The notes beneath the pieces were generated by a model. The model had not been told where the DNA came from. It made no database searches and was given only the letters and a program-made list of their open reading frames with translations. Both the position numbers and the translations under genes were made by a program. A stretch of DNA of 64,000 bases, taken from positions 27,886,714 through 27,950,713 of the forward strand of contig CM049320.1 in the NCBI GenBank assembly GCA_026874595.1, in the 5' to 3' direction. Of the stretch, positions 11,797 through 23,516 are shown one piece after another (within the stretch, counting starts at the first letter, position 1; each line of letters opens with the position of its first letter). Source of the DNA: Sipunculus nudus. Lineage: Eukaryota; Annelida; Sipuncula; Golfingiida; Sipunculidae.

Positions 11797-13001
11797 ATGG
11801 AGAAACAGCTTTGGTTAAAGCAAGAACGCCAGATGTAATGTTACTCATGCTTCAATTTGGAGCTGACGTGGACACTGTCGCCGGACCGGAAATTAAGACA
11901 CCACTCACGACGTATCTGAAAGCATCGCTGCGTAAGTGTCATTCCTCACTGCCATATATATTGATACATCATGGTGCTGATGTGAACGTCGTCACTCAAG
12001 AGTCACAGAGCATTATGGAATGTACTTAAGATAGACCAGATATAGAAATTCTACAACATGTAATGTTTGAGTCCGGTTATACGTCGAAGAAAGATCTTTT
12101 CATTCAGCATATCCTTATCAACAGTGTCGATATGGAGTCTCATTCAACAAAACGGTCGAAACCTGTAGATAATATATCTTTGCCAAGAGCATCTAAAAGA
12201 ATTCACGACAAAATGAATGACAGATATACACATTTAAAACAAGAATATGGCACACATCGGCTTCAGGTAGAAGCCAATACGTCTCTCGGTACAAAGGATA
12301 TTAAAATACCACCTGAAATTTTCCAAATGTTGGACCATTTAGGTGACTTTCTGAATGAACCTGTCATTGGAAAAATCTTCGGTCAAGGGTTAGCAGAAAT
12401 GATTAAAAGTTATCTATCTTCTAGGGATCCTGGATATCTGCTCCACAAGTTAGAAGGTATGAAATTGTTCACAATGACCAAAATGCATCAGGTACAGAGA
12501 TTGGTAAAGGTGTGCCGCTGGCTCGATGAACGTGAACAGCAGGTGCGTGATTTAAGCCACGTGAGTAGATTAGCGGTGAGAGCTGCTACCAAGAAGGCAA
12601 CAGGAGGACGGAGCATTGTGGCCTCTATAGAAAGTCTGGCGCTCCCTCTGATCATAAAAGAACAACTGTTGTTTAAGCACGTAATTCCCACCTTTATATT
12701 TAAGCTTATGGTCACACAAACTCGATTCAACGAACGCGGCTGTGTAACGCCATTACCGAGTCTCTTACAGACGGCACGACATGTAATAAGACAGACTATA
12801 CAAACGCGTGACAGAGGAGACGATATTCATAAAGACGTAGAGGAACTTCCGCTGAAGAAGACTCTTAAGAAATCTATTCTGCTACCAGATGAGTTCTTTC
12901 CCCACAAAAGCGTCAGCATAAAAGGTATTTGCTCTCTCTGCCGTGATTGGGTTCAGAGTAACATGAGTAAGACTTGCCCATCAAGTCATATATCAAAATG
13001 A
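11796..13001 (+). pseudogene. ASB-like last exon: ankyrin repeats, linker, SOCS-box-like end; in-frame stop
   Basis: One frame runs from the acceptor at 11795 to the TGA at 12999-13001 with a single TAA at 12027-12029. Before the TAA are two ankyrin-like units (DGETAL...LLMLQFGADVD and PLTTYL...YILIHHGADVN). After it the same frame continues for about 323 codons: a linker rich in helix-forming residues, then PSLLQTARHVIR and ELPLKKTLKKSILL, which match the BC-box and Cul5-box halves of a SOCS box. This architecture is that of ASB proteins, substrate receptors of Elongin B/C-Cullin-5 ubiquitin ligases. The usual BC-box Cys is Ala and LPLP is LPLK here. The TAA separates substrate-binding and ligase-binding parts, so the copy is probably a pseudogene unless it is an assembly error or read through. 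Its 3' 150 bp are duplicated at 1-74 and beyond. Confidence 0.65.
12751..12890 (+). other. SOCS-box-like segment
   Basis: The segment reads PSLLQTARHVIRQTI, then about 16 residues including acidic ones, then VEELPLKKTLKKSILL. The consensus is SLxxLCRxxIR followed by IxxLPLPxxLKxYLL. The spacing between halves fits the family. The Cys-to-Ala and Pro-to-Lys changes at key positions could weaken Elongin C and Cullin-5 binding. The assignment is from pattern recognition only. Confidence 0.6.
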
Positions 13002-15875
13002 TTAATTATAAAGCCACTCTTAAACTGTGCTTATGATCTTGCCCAATGTAACAATTACACTTCACATGTTGAATCCCGTGGCCCAGCGTTTTCTTTCTTG
13101 TTTGTGAAAATAGAAAGTTTTTGAGACAGGTCTTACCACTTGCACATGTGTACAAGTATGCCCTTTATATTTTGATGGTTTATACAGTCATCATTAACTA
13201 CACTTATTAAAAAGTTGGGTACCTGTCATGGATAACCCGTCATAAATAATTTAATCAACCGCAAGTGTGCCCTTAGATATAGTTGTCTAAGCGTATTAGA
13301 CCCTCCTCCTCAGAGAGATCAAATTATATACTAGATATTTTTTTCATATTTTAATCTAGCTCTAGCTAATTGTAACATTTCTGTCAAAGTTCATATCTCT
13401 ATGTTTAAGCCTGGTCTATATATCGGGCTTTGTTACAATCTATAAAAATAATATAATAAGAATCAAGATTGATCGCAATACTTTGATATTCTGGAATATC
13501 ATTTAATTTTGGCATATGCTTTGAAATACATGAAAAAGTATGAGGTTAAGATTTATGTGAGATATATTGATTGCCAACATCATAACCATCGGTGTTAATG
13601 TTAAAACATTTAAATGAATGTAATTTATTTCTAGACGTTTACCATTTGACATTAATATGTGATTGTACTTTAGAACGCACTTGTTTTATTTATGTATATT
13701 TATATATGAATACACACATTTCCTCCTTAACTACAAGATTTGAAAACGTGGCTTTCCGTTTAATAGCATACTAATTGCCTGTTCCAATCTGTACGATACC
13801 TGCGGGCACATAAAAGCATGCATAATATATTTAAATGCATTTTCATCTTTTCAAAGAACGCGATTCTTTTAAAATTGAGTAAAACAATCGGAATGACGAC
13901 CACCAACGGGACCACGATAAATTGGTCGCATTTCTGTAGTAGTAGTCGCATTTTTGTAGTAGTCGCCAAAGTGAGGTTTGACTATTAAGCGTCTCACAAC
14001 GTGGCGGAACGTGGTTATTTTTAAAGTATGTATTCAGTATAATTTGGAATTAATATTTTCCACCTAAATCAACATGATAACACATGATTTATTCATTTAT
14101 GAATAGAAAAAAAATAGAAAATCCCAAACTAAAAAAAAATATATAAACACATCTCAAGCAAAATTTCTATTATTTACAACATTACAATATAAACAGTGAA
14201 TGCTTATACGATACTTATACTTGATATATGCACAACTTAGGTTCAACCCGTTGGGGCTAAAATAATCAAGCTGCGTACTATCTTTAATCTGGCTTAAAAA
14301 ATATGATATAAATAGCGAAAAAAATCGGGACGATGGGAAAGTGTTCCTTATTTCTTGGTGGTTGCTATACTGATGTATTCGTTTAGTCGTTTTACTGTAC
14401 AATAAAATAAAACTGGGATAATTTCATGCTGTAATAACTGCGATACAGGTCATTGTACTGGATATCTGTGCTATATGTGTCCCACTACCTATATGATAGA
14501 GAGTTACAAAGAATCAAGAAAAAATGATATATGGAATGTATGTATATGTAACAGGCTCTGTCATCATGTGTATGAACTAATAAAGCATGCAATTTGTGAT
14601 TTGTTTTCTGTGAAATTTCAAAAGTTTCGCCTGGCAAGGACAATAAGTTCCACACTTAAAAAAAATAAAAACCTCAACAAACGTTTTGAAATTGTTATCC
14701 CAATGTCGACAAAGGCGCCGATTGGGTTAAAATTAAATGAACGTTCCACATTTGTTGAAATGACTTAGATCCATCATCTACATAAATTAATCATGATTTG
14801 TTGCAAAACATATATGACAGGAGATTAGCATTTCAGCAGATCATTACTTTGCTTTACCACACTCAGCTGATTAACAAAATGTGATATAATGATTGGCAAA
14901 TCAAAACTATGAGTGTATATGACAAATACCTGAAGGAAAATCTAAATGAGTTTACTATAGAGGAAGGCCTTCCCACCAATACTAATGTCATATGTACACT
15001 TATGACCCTTTGGCCATTTGTACTACGCCAATAGTTTACCAGTGACCGTATGAGAAAAATTCGACAGCAAAAAAAGTTTACAGAATATATAAATTAAGTA
15101 AGGCACGCACGGTATGGACTGAACCGACCTCAATTGGTGTTCAAAGGGCATGCTGTATTGGGATATGAATCCTTTTCTTGCTGTCGTTGGATTACACTTG
15201 GAATGTTTATTACATACTTCTTGGAGCATGGAATTAATTATTGCATAAAAATTATATACGACCAAGCCAACTTGTAGTCAAATTGGTTAATAGGAAATCC
15301 CCTTTTATTATCACATAAATCTGAAATCCCAAACGAGTTCACACACACACACACACACACATATGTATATATGCAATGTTAAATCTGATCGTTTAATATC
15401 GAGGAATATTGTCATAATTTATTTACCATGCCTAGAACCCTTGTTAGCGATACCATCAAAGGTTATCAGATCTGAGTATCTGAATCTTATTAATAAGTAG
15501 CTGTCTATTGTAGGTTATGTCGAGGTTCTTTTCATGGATTAATGGCCATAAAGTCAAAAATAGACATTTTGTTGAGACACAGTTTAACGGATCAAGAAAA
15601 CCTAGTAATTCTTGAGCCAACTTTTTTTCATATTGACGCAAATTTTACAGAGAATAATCGTAGTCTGAAACTGTTTTGCACAAGTGATTCCCGACGGCCA
15701 TCCATCACCATCATTCAATTTAAGAAATATAACAAGATAGGAACACAATTTCTTTTATAATACTCATTATAGTGACAGTTTATGTGGGACAAAGGATATG
15801 TAAGGAAAAGTCTTGATTGAGAAAAAAGGGCGGCAACAGAAACGAATTACCTTAACATAAGGTATCGTTTTCATG

Positions 15876-15876
15876 T

Positions 15877-15957
<81 letters not shown>
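15876..15957. repeat. (AC)n(AT)n(AG)n compound microsatellite
   Basis: The copy-2 counterpart of the tract at 3143-3209. It generates the artificial Ser/Leu/Tyr/Ile-rich ORFs of the minus strand here. Confidence 0.95.
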
Positions 15958-15958
<1 letters not shown>

Positions 15959-16649
15959 GGCTATGCCCAGTTTTTGGTGTAGCTTGTAAGTAGCTGATTT
16001 CAACGTAAGCAATTTTTATTATTTTCTGAGCTGCAATCGGATTTATCCCCAAGATTTCTGATTTAAGATAAATATGCGGCACATATTATATTTTCCTAAT
16101 TTTAGGTTCTCGGCATGCTAGTGTGTGTGTATGTGTATCGGAAAGATATGTGACCCTAGGTCTCATTGACATCACACATATGTTGGTCTTATGGATATGT
16201 AATGGTAATTAAAATATTGTTTGAGTGTGTGGGTAATTTCGGAATTATATTTATCATAACTCTTTGATTTTACGTATTGTATACTCTCACCATAAGCAAC
16301 AACTCTAATGACTGTGCGATAGGCATCCTAAACCGCTAATCCGTACGCAACTAGAGAGCACACACCTCCGCCTACACTAGTTAAAGCTCCTGTGAAGGCT
16401 CTTAAACTAAAAAAATCCATATCCAATCATAACATTTATTGATTCACTGAAATTAATTGAAACCACCAGGTGATATTGAATATAACCTTATTTAAAATAG
16501 GGAAATATCTTATACCCATCCTTTCATCCTTTTATATTTTTTTTTTTTTCATCTGCCAGAATATAATTTTGTACATGTGTGAATAATTTTAACCAAATTC
16601 ATAATAATAACATGTCATTAAATAATTCATATGATTTGAAAATGAACAA

Positions 16650-17245
16650 TGCAACGCGGCAACAATGATAAAAAACAAGGGCATCGCAAAGCAAAACATC
16701 CTCTCCCATGGAGATTAAAATGTATTTATTATATAATTTGAAAAAAGTAGGGCCTTTCTGTGTTTATAACCATAATGATTGACCCAGTAACCTCAAATTT
16801 GATAGGGTTTTTCCTTTGTGGGTATCTGAGCCATCAGGGAAAGATTGATGATTTTGGATGGAAAGTTTGGCCTCAGATGCGTATACCAATTTTATCATAA
16901 AGCTGGCCCTGTAACCTTGATCTTTCACCCGTGACATCAAAGTCTAAAGATTTTCTTTCTTTATGGGTATGTGAGCCACATGTGAAGAATTGAAGGTTTG
17001 GGGTGAAAAGTTTGGCTTAAAATTCGTGCACTTGCTTTTCTTATCAGTGAGCCCTGTCATTTTGACCCTTCATCTGGTGAACTCAATACAGATAGGATCT
17101 CTCCTTGATGGGGTTTGCTTGATATTTGAAAGATTGAGGGTTTCGGATGAAAACTTTGGCTTAAAATGCGTCCACGTCCTGTCCTGTGGCCTTTATCTTT
17201 GCCCCAGTGACCTAAAAAGCGACAGGGTTCTTTTTGTGACTGAGC
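16650..17245 (+). mobile_element. Insertion of about 600 bp present only in duplication copy 2
   Basis: Copy 1 reads straight through (4108-4130), while copy 2 has extra DNA between AATGAACAATG and TTTATGTAAAAGAC. The insert repeats modules of the type 'GTAACCTTGA...TTTC...GGTGTGAGCCA..GAAGGTTTGGGGTGAAAAGTTTGGCTTAAAAT' (described here, not quoted in full). It belongs to the same dispersed family as 37.4-39.2 and 43.3-46.7 kb. It lacks the 31-bp terminal hairpin. Either a partial element inserted after the duplication or copy 1 lost it. No clear target-site duplication is visible. Confidence 0.7.
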
Positions 17246-19239
17246 TTTATGTAAAAGACAAAATGCGTCTACAAGCCAAATTCTGGACGAACAGATGGAC
17301 CAACGGGACCGTTACTTCGTTGCGAGAGGGATAATATTTGCAGGTATATTTAATAGGCATTCTGTAAGCCTAGTTAAATTTGCTGAAGAAATGATTAATT
17401 GACTAAAATGTTCAGACGAAGATCCTCTACAAATATTTATTTTAGCCATGGGTGATAAGGTATTTTATTCTTAAACAAAGACCTATTCTGGCTGTCCTTC
17501 TAAAAACATGTCACTGGAACAAAACATATGATAAAATGCCAAAGCTTTGATGTGAAACCTTTCTGAGTTGTGTTAATAATTGTTCAAAAAGTAAGACAGT
17601 TGTTCATACAATATTATTCCCTTAACTTTTTTTCTAACGGGTGGTTGTCATTACTTCATTTGGAGAATGAAACACACTCCACACATATGAATGCATAATG
17701 ATTCACAGAGTTTCCCTTTTTGGGTTAATTTGATTTTATATTCCAGGAAATGACACGTCAATAACTGCAGGAGCCATCTGAGTATGGAATATATAATAAT
17801 AACTCACTCCTGTCGTTCGTAAATAGTTACCAGTTGATTAAGGAGACGGGCTGACTATCTATATTCTATTTTGAACAAATGATTCTACATACTATTCCTA
17901 TTAGTACGTGTCATCCATAATTGCTCATACAGGCGATAGCAAATTTATTGGTATCAGTGTTGAAAAACTGTTCAAATATTAGTAATTTTTAGACATTTAT
18001 ATTTTGTTATTGCTTATTTAGCTGTAAAAACCGTTTTAACAAACCCTTTTTATGTGAATGTTGAGCATTGGTTAACCCTCTTAGAGTCTCATATCTATGT
18101 ATTGTAGCTGTAATTTGTTTGTGTCTTAAAAGAAAATGAAGCTATTGCAAACAATCGCCTGTAGATTCACTACCCATAATCATATATTATTTCTGAATAT
18201 AATAGTTTAACTATACAGAAGTAAATTGTACGCCTTAGACCAATTATGAGTTTCTTCAGTGTTCTTTGACAAATGTTATGAAACGGGTCATCTGATTTAG
18301 GAATAAAGTGTGAAACCAACAGAAAAAGAGGGATCCATGAAGTAAACTCGTCGAGGGATGTCCTTCTCAAAATAACATATCTTTTTCCTATAATACTGAA
18401 AATGTTTAGTTATGCGAACTATGTCTGGTATTTCTTTTCTATTAGGTTCTATTTATATGACTCGTGTTAAGTCTCACGTTTTGTTTTGAATTCAAGGTAA
18501 GATGACTAAAAATGACATAAATCCTGAGACGGTGGCACAGGAGTTATTACGCTGAATCATCGTTGGGCTATACAAAGACTGGAATTTTATATTGTTAGTG
18601 AGAAACTGATCCTCTCGGTGGTGTTTTCTTTTGCGTCCTACCGAGAAGCGCAAATGTTTGAAAAATGTTACACTGAGGGCAAAAAAATGGGCAGACAAAC
18701 TTGAATTTAATTTGAAATGGTTGCAATATTTCCATTTCTTGCATATTTTTCAACTGTCTTATGTTCTATTATAAGCGGTTCGTAATAGAAATATCTAATT
18801 ATAATGGAAAATTAAAGGTTGTCACAGTTAAAGTAATAGACAAGAAATGTAAACCTGTTATAGTTATATCAATAAAACACCAAATAGTAGAATAATGCCT
18901 ATAACTTTTCTATTACAACCCTTTACTTAAAGAGGTGAGGGATAGAGTGTTAGTTGCTTATAATGTCACACAGTAAACGGCTCCAGTTCTTATGTGATAA
19001 GTGGATGTTAGATACTGTAATGATTCAGTGGGCTTGGTTAGTTTACATTGGAGCAGTGCTTGGGCATTATGTTTAGCAAGTTATGGCCAGTTGAATTAAG
19101 GCAGTGCTGCTGCTGTGGTACTCCTGGTGTTTGAGTAGTTCAGTGGTTAATTGTCTGACAGCCATAAGCTCTGATAAGTTATTTAATGGTACCACAGACA
19201 TTGAATGAGACATTTGTACTAAGCATAATTGAGGTCCAA

Positions 19240-19350
19240 GTACATTAGCTTTGAACAAATCTTGCCGTGTTTGAAAGCTTATATCATAAGCTTTCATAAT
19301 CGTCTGCTCAGGATAAATTTAAAAGGATTAATATAACGATGTAGATATAA

Positions 19351-19379
<29 letters not shown>
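19240..19379. other. Copy-2-specific sequence and (TA)n(TG)n tract flanking the retroelement
   Basis: About 110 bp without match in copy 1, then a TA/TG microsatellite (19349-19379) running directly into TGTCACAGGG of the retroelement terminus. The other edge of the retroelement also abuts a TA tract. Confidence 0.6.
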
Positions 19380-19382
<3 letters not shown>

Positions 19383-19524
19383 CACAGGGTGAGAAATGAC
19401 TGGAGGGCCGATCGTGGAATCGAACCCGCACGGCATGCACAGATGTCCGGCATTCTAACCGCTTCGCCAGAAAAGCAAGCTTCTTTGGCAAGGAAGTTGG
19501 AACGCTTATATGTGCACCGTGACA
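19380..19524 (-). repeat. Terminal repeat B of the miniature LTR unit
   Basis: 145 bp bounded by TGTCAC and GTGACA, almost identical to 19651-19795. Read on the minus strand it holds ATATAAG (TATA-like) near its 5' end, then GGCGAAGCGGTTAGAATGCC (box A/D-arm-like) and GGGTTCGATTCC (box B/T-arm-like), about 30 nt apart. It is preceded on that strand by the purine tract GGACAGGGGG. Confidence 0.75.
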
Positions 19525-19650
19525 CTCACCCCCTGTCCGAGGACGTTCTGTCCCCAGAACGCAGGGCTACCATCCCGGGGGTCACATCAGTTAACTAGGT
19601 GGAGGTAATGACACGATCCACAATTCCCGGGCCCCACGTTGGGCGCCAAA
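19525..19650 (-). mobile_element. Internal domain of the miniature element (PBS to PPT)
   Basis: Only about 125 bp separate the two 145-bp repeats. On the minus strand the segment starts with a primer-binding site directly after repeat A and ends with a purine-rich tract directly before repeat B. It encodes no protein. LTR, PBS, short spacer, PPT, LTR is the layout of a terminal-repeat retrotransposon in miniature (TRIM), or of an element with its coding part deleted. Confidence 0.65.
19631..19648 (-). promoter_or_regulatory. tRNA-Lys primer-binding site
   Basis: The minus strand reads TGGCGCCCAACGTGGGGC, starting 2-3 nt after the end of repeat A. This is exactly the complement of the 3' 18 nt of animal tRNA-Lys(CUU) as I know it, and is the usual site where minus-strand DNA synthesis starts. 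It lies downstream of integrase, so it belongs to a second element unit and not to the gag-pol copy's own 5' end. Confidence 0.8.
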
Positions 19651-19795
19651 GGTCACAGGGTGAGAAATGACTGGTGGGCCGATCGTGGAATCGAACCCGC
19701 ACGACATGCACAGAAGTCCGGCATTCTAACCGCTTCGCCAGAAAAGCAAGCTTCTTTGGCAAGGAAGTTGGAACGCTTATATGTGCACCGTGACA
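19651..19795 (-). repeat. Terminal repeat A (3' LTR of gypsy pol and 5' LTR of the miniature unit)
   Basis: It differs from repeat B at only a few positions. It is preceded on the minus strand by the purine tract at 19796-19809, as a 3' LTR of the gag-pol element should be, and followed by the PBS, as a 5' LTR should be. It therefore appears to be shared by two tandem units. Confidence 0.7.
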
Positions 19796-19809
19796 CTCAC
19801 CCCCTCTCC
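19796..19809 (-). promoter_or_regulatory. Polypurine tract of the gypsy element
   Basis: The minus strand reads GGAGAGGGGGTGAG immediately before TGTCAC of repeat A. This is the expected start site of plus-strand DNA synthesis. The equivalent before repeat B (GGACAGGGGGTGAG) has one purine-to-pyrimidine change. Confidence 0.7.
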
Positions 19810-22800
19810 AAGCATATTTCGGTGCAACGTTTTTGTTTGGCCAGTCCCATCCTCCCGCTGCACCGTAAACACTGGTACTTCAGGATTTGGTTGCTCCAAG
19901 ATAAATACACATCTCTGGCCCATTTTTCAGCTAATTTCTGACGACCTTTCAACCGACCCTTTTGAACAAGGACGCGATCACCAGGTTTCAGATCTTGTGT
20001 GGTTACTTTCTTGTCATAATAACTTTTATACCTCTCGCCAGTACCGCTTGATACATGTGATGCTGTATCGTACGCGAATTCGAGTTTTTCCTTTAATTTT
20101 GTTATGTACGTCGACGGACTGTTTGACTGAAGTGGTTCAGATTCAGCCAATCCAAGAAAAGCATCCAGAGCTAATCGCGGTTGTCGACCGAACATCAGAT
20201 AGTATGGCGCATACCCTGTACTGTCATGTCTCGTGGTTTATAAGCATGAACTAACGAAGGCAGGTATGTCTTCCAGTCTGCTTTCTTTTCATCTTCTAGC
20301 GTCCGAAGCATAGCTAGCAGTGTTTGATTGAATCTCTCACACATCCCGTTTCCCTGAGGATGGTACGCCGTTGTATGAGACTTCTGGATCCAGGCGATCT
20401 TACAAAGTTCCTTCATCAAACCTGATACAAAGTTCGGACCCTGATCGCTGTGAAGGCGTAAAGGCCAGCCATAATGCATAATAAAGTTATCAAATAGTAG
20501 GCGTGCTGTAGTTCTAGCGGTTTGATCCTTGGTCGGCAGTGCTTGGGCGTATCTTGTGAAGTGGTCCACTATCACCAGGATGTTGTTGAATCACCCTTTA
20601 CAGTCTTCGATACAACAGAAATCCACACAGACTAGTTCCATTGGCCTTGATGTTTTAATAGAAATTAGTTCAGTTTTTTGCGGGATGTACTGGTATTTTA
20701 CTACAGATACAGCGATAGCATGATTTTATCTTCTCTTCCACATCTTTTCTCATACCTAGCCAATAAAAGCGCTTCCGTACCAATGCCATTGTTCTGTCTC
20801 TACCTTGGTGTCCTACTTCGTCATGTAAGCCGTTCAAAGCTAGCTCCCTCAACGTTTTTTGTAACACTAACTGATTTACGTTTTCACCGTTATCGCAAGT
20901 CTGTCTCCAAAGCAGACCATTCTCCATAAACAATTTATCCCACTGGTTGAGTAGACATCGAATTTCCGGATTTTCCCGTCGTACTTTTGAGTTCCTAGGG
21001 CGGATGTTCCTAATAACGAACCCCATCACTTTGTCGATATTTTCATCCTGTTCTTGTGCAGCCTTTAATTCCGAATTAGGTTTGCACAATGGTGTATTGG
21101 ACACTGGCGTAGAACAATTACTCTGCGCCATCCGTGCCTCCTGAGATATAAAAGGTAACCTTATACTTGCTTGAGCTGTACTAAGTCCGGTTTCTGGTAG
21201 GGGTTCTCGGCGGTTTGATGCCTCGGGTCGCCTGGAAAGACCATCAGCGTCATTTGCATTCCTACCCGGTCTGTATTCAATCGTGAAGTCGTACAGAGAT
21301 AGTGCTGCTACCCATCGTTGACCAAGAGCGTCTAACTTGGCAGTCGTTAACACATAAGTAAGTGGGTTGTTATCCGTGAAGACCTGGAACTTATTATCGT
21401 ATAGATAATCATGAAACTTGTTGGTAACCGCCCACTTCAGAGCTAAGAACTCCAGTTTATGTGCTGAATAGTTCTTTTCACTTGGTTTTAGAGACCTGCT
21501 GGCGTAGGCTATTACACGTTTCTGGCCATTCTGTTCTTGATACAGAACTGCACCTAGTCCCTCTTGGCTGGCATCTGTGTGTAAAATAAAAGGTTTGTTA
21601 AAGTCGGCGAATCCTAGAACAGGCGGCGTTGTCAGTTTTCGTATTATGGTTTGAAAAGCATCTTGCTCAGCACTTGTCCGCATCCATGGTTGTTTTGGTT
21701 GTTCTCGCTGTTTGGTCTTTTTCTTTGTTCCGCTTGGTTTTGTCAGCAGTTGGTTCAATGGGTGTACAATTTTAGCATAATCCTTAACAAATCTTCGGTT
21801 ATATCCAGTGAAGCCTAGAAATTTCCTCAATTCTTCCACATTGCGTGGTACTGGCCAGTTCTTGATGGCTTCAGTCTTGTCCGGATCTGTCTCTATTCCA
21901 TTAGCAGATATGACGTGTCCTAGATATTTTACTCTGTTGGTAAACAAATTACATTTTGAAGGTTTTAGTTTTAGACCGTGTTCCTTTAATTTGGCGAAAA
22001 CAGCATCAAGCCTCTCTAAATGTTCTTTGAAGGTGGTTGAAAATACAATGTCATCAAGGTATACTAGACACTGCTTTAGAGCTAGGTTTCCCATACATTT
22101 CTCCATTAATCTCTGGAAACAGCTTGGAGCATTGGTCAGACCGAAGAACATTCTATTAAACTCATACAGTCCTAGAGGTCCTGCCGTGAAAGCTGTTTTA
22201 TGTTTGTCCTGTTCCTTGATTTCTACCTGTCAATATCCGGATTGTAGGTCAAGTGTAGAAAACCATTGTGCACCTGCCAAAACATCAAGTGTTTCATCTA
22301 TTCTTGGCATATAGTATGCGTCGCGTACTGTACGAGAGTTAAGCTTCCTTAGGTCAACACAAACACGGAGGCTACCGTCTTTCTTCCTCACAAGCACTAA
22401 ATTCGACGCGTATAGACTGCTGGCCTCTCTGATCACACCAAATTCCAACATTTCTCGCAGATGGTTTCTCACTTCATCGTACAATGCAGGTGGAATCCGG
22501 CGATGTGATTGTTTAAACGGAGTGTTGTCGGTCAGGTTTATTTCATGTACCACTGTGTTGGTCCGACCTAGTTCTGTTTTGGTCTTTGCAAACACGGAGG
22601 CCCATTTATTTAGCAATGCATCCATCTGCTGGCGTTGCTCCACAGTCAAAAGTTCTGGATCCAAGCTGAACCAAAACTTGTCAACAGCGACCTCTGCTGG
22701 CTGTCCAGAAATGTTATTATTAAGGTTACCGGGTCTGCCGAGGACTGACACTGCTTGCAGTTCACATAACCGAATGTTTCGCCTGATGATGTGTTCCTTT

Positions 22801-23516
22801 GCTGACAAGTTACAAATCTGTACTGGAATCTTGTATGTTGTTTTCTTTTGTTTGATGTGTACAACGCGTGGGCAAACTGTCACTCCCCCTGGTAAAGCAT
22901 CCGATGATTCTAGGGTTATTGCAGCATGAACCAATGGTGCCCTCCGCATCCTGCCCCACACTGTAACGGTTGTGTTGGATGGGATTTTCACAGGTTTACG
23001 GCGAGCCAGTTTTACCTGTCCTATTTTACCGTCATTTCTCGGTAAAACACTGAAAGCTGTGTTCCACAGGTGAGGAATGACATCTGTGTGCTTATCGTCT
23101 GTGTGATCTTTAAAAAGCTGTATCACATTAGTCCCAAGGATAACTGGAACATGGTGGTTGTACTCCGTATCCTGAGCTACTAGAATTGGCAGTTCTACAT
23201 TTCTTTCCAGAAAGGGGACGCTGACACATGCTTCCACATACCCTTTAAACGGTAGTTGGTGTCCGCCTGCTGAATAAACCTCAATGCCCAATCCATCGAG
23301 GGAATGCAGATGGAGATGTGGTAACTGTCTTTTACAAAAACTCTCAGATACGGTAGTTACCATAGATCCTATGTCAACTAAGCCAGTGCATTCTGTTCCT
23401 TCCACTCTGGTGGGTACTTCATTGGCACAACCAACCGTCTTTTCCCTGAGCAAGTGTAGACTTTGGGGGTGACTGTCTAGTTGAAGGCCTGCTTCTTCCC
23501 CCGCGGAAGAGGCCAA
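19797..23516 (-). pseudogene. pol: Gypsy pol: protease, reverse transcriptase, RNase H, integrase (broken)
   Basis: The order on the minus strand is retropepsin (VDIGS at about 23.4 kb, where D-T-G is usual), reverse transcriptase (VCVDLRKLN; VYLDDIV active site near 22.06 kb), RNase H (HTDAS near 21.58 kb; FTDNNPLTYV), the integrase HHCC finger (HDEVGH...CYRC near 20.8 kb), the DDE core (VDHFTRYA, SDQGPNF, ERFNQ; 20.6-20.25 kb) and a C-terminal module containing KPGDRVLVQKG. Three lesions are visible: an in-frame TGA at 22230-22232 in the reverse transcriptase, where the family has Trp after SGY, and frame changes before 20575 and near 20195 in integrase. The frame starts with a 40-nt overlap with gag in the -1 frame, compatible with ribosomal frameshifting, but I see no canonical slippery heptamer. 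This copy is inactive. Confidence 0.9.

Larger units (their letters stand above)
12847..19239. repeat. Segmental duplication, copy 2, left part
   Basis: It is homologous to 1-6118, starting inside the ASB-like exon. It contains one large insertion absent from copy 1 (16650-17245) and loses homology after GGTCCAA at about 19239. Homology resumes at 27283. No gene is supported between 13002 and 19239. Confidence 0.9.

Noticed and set aside
19359-20254. Plus-strand ORFs across the LTR unit and integrase
   Set aside because: Antisense shadows of the gypsy pol and of the non-coding terminal repeats.
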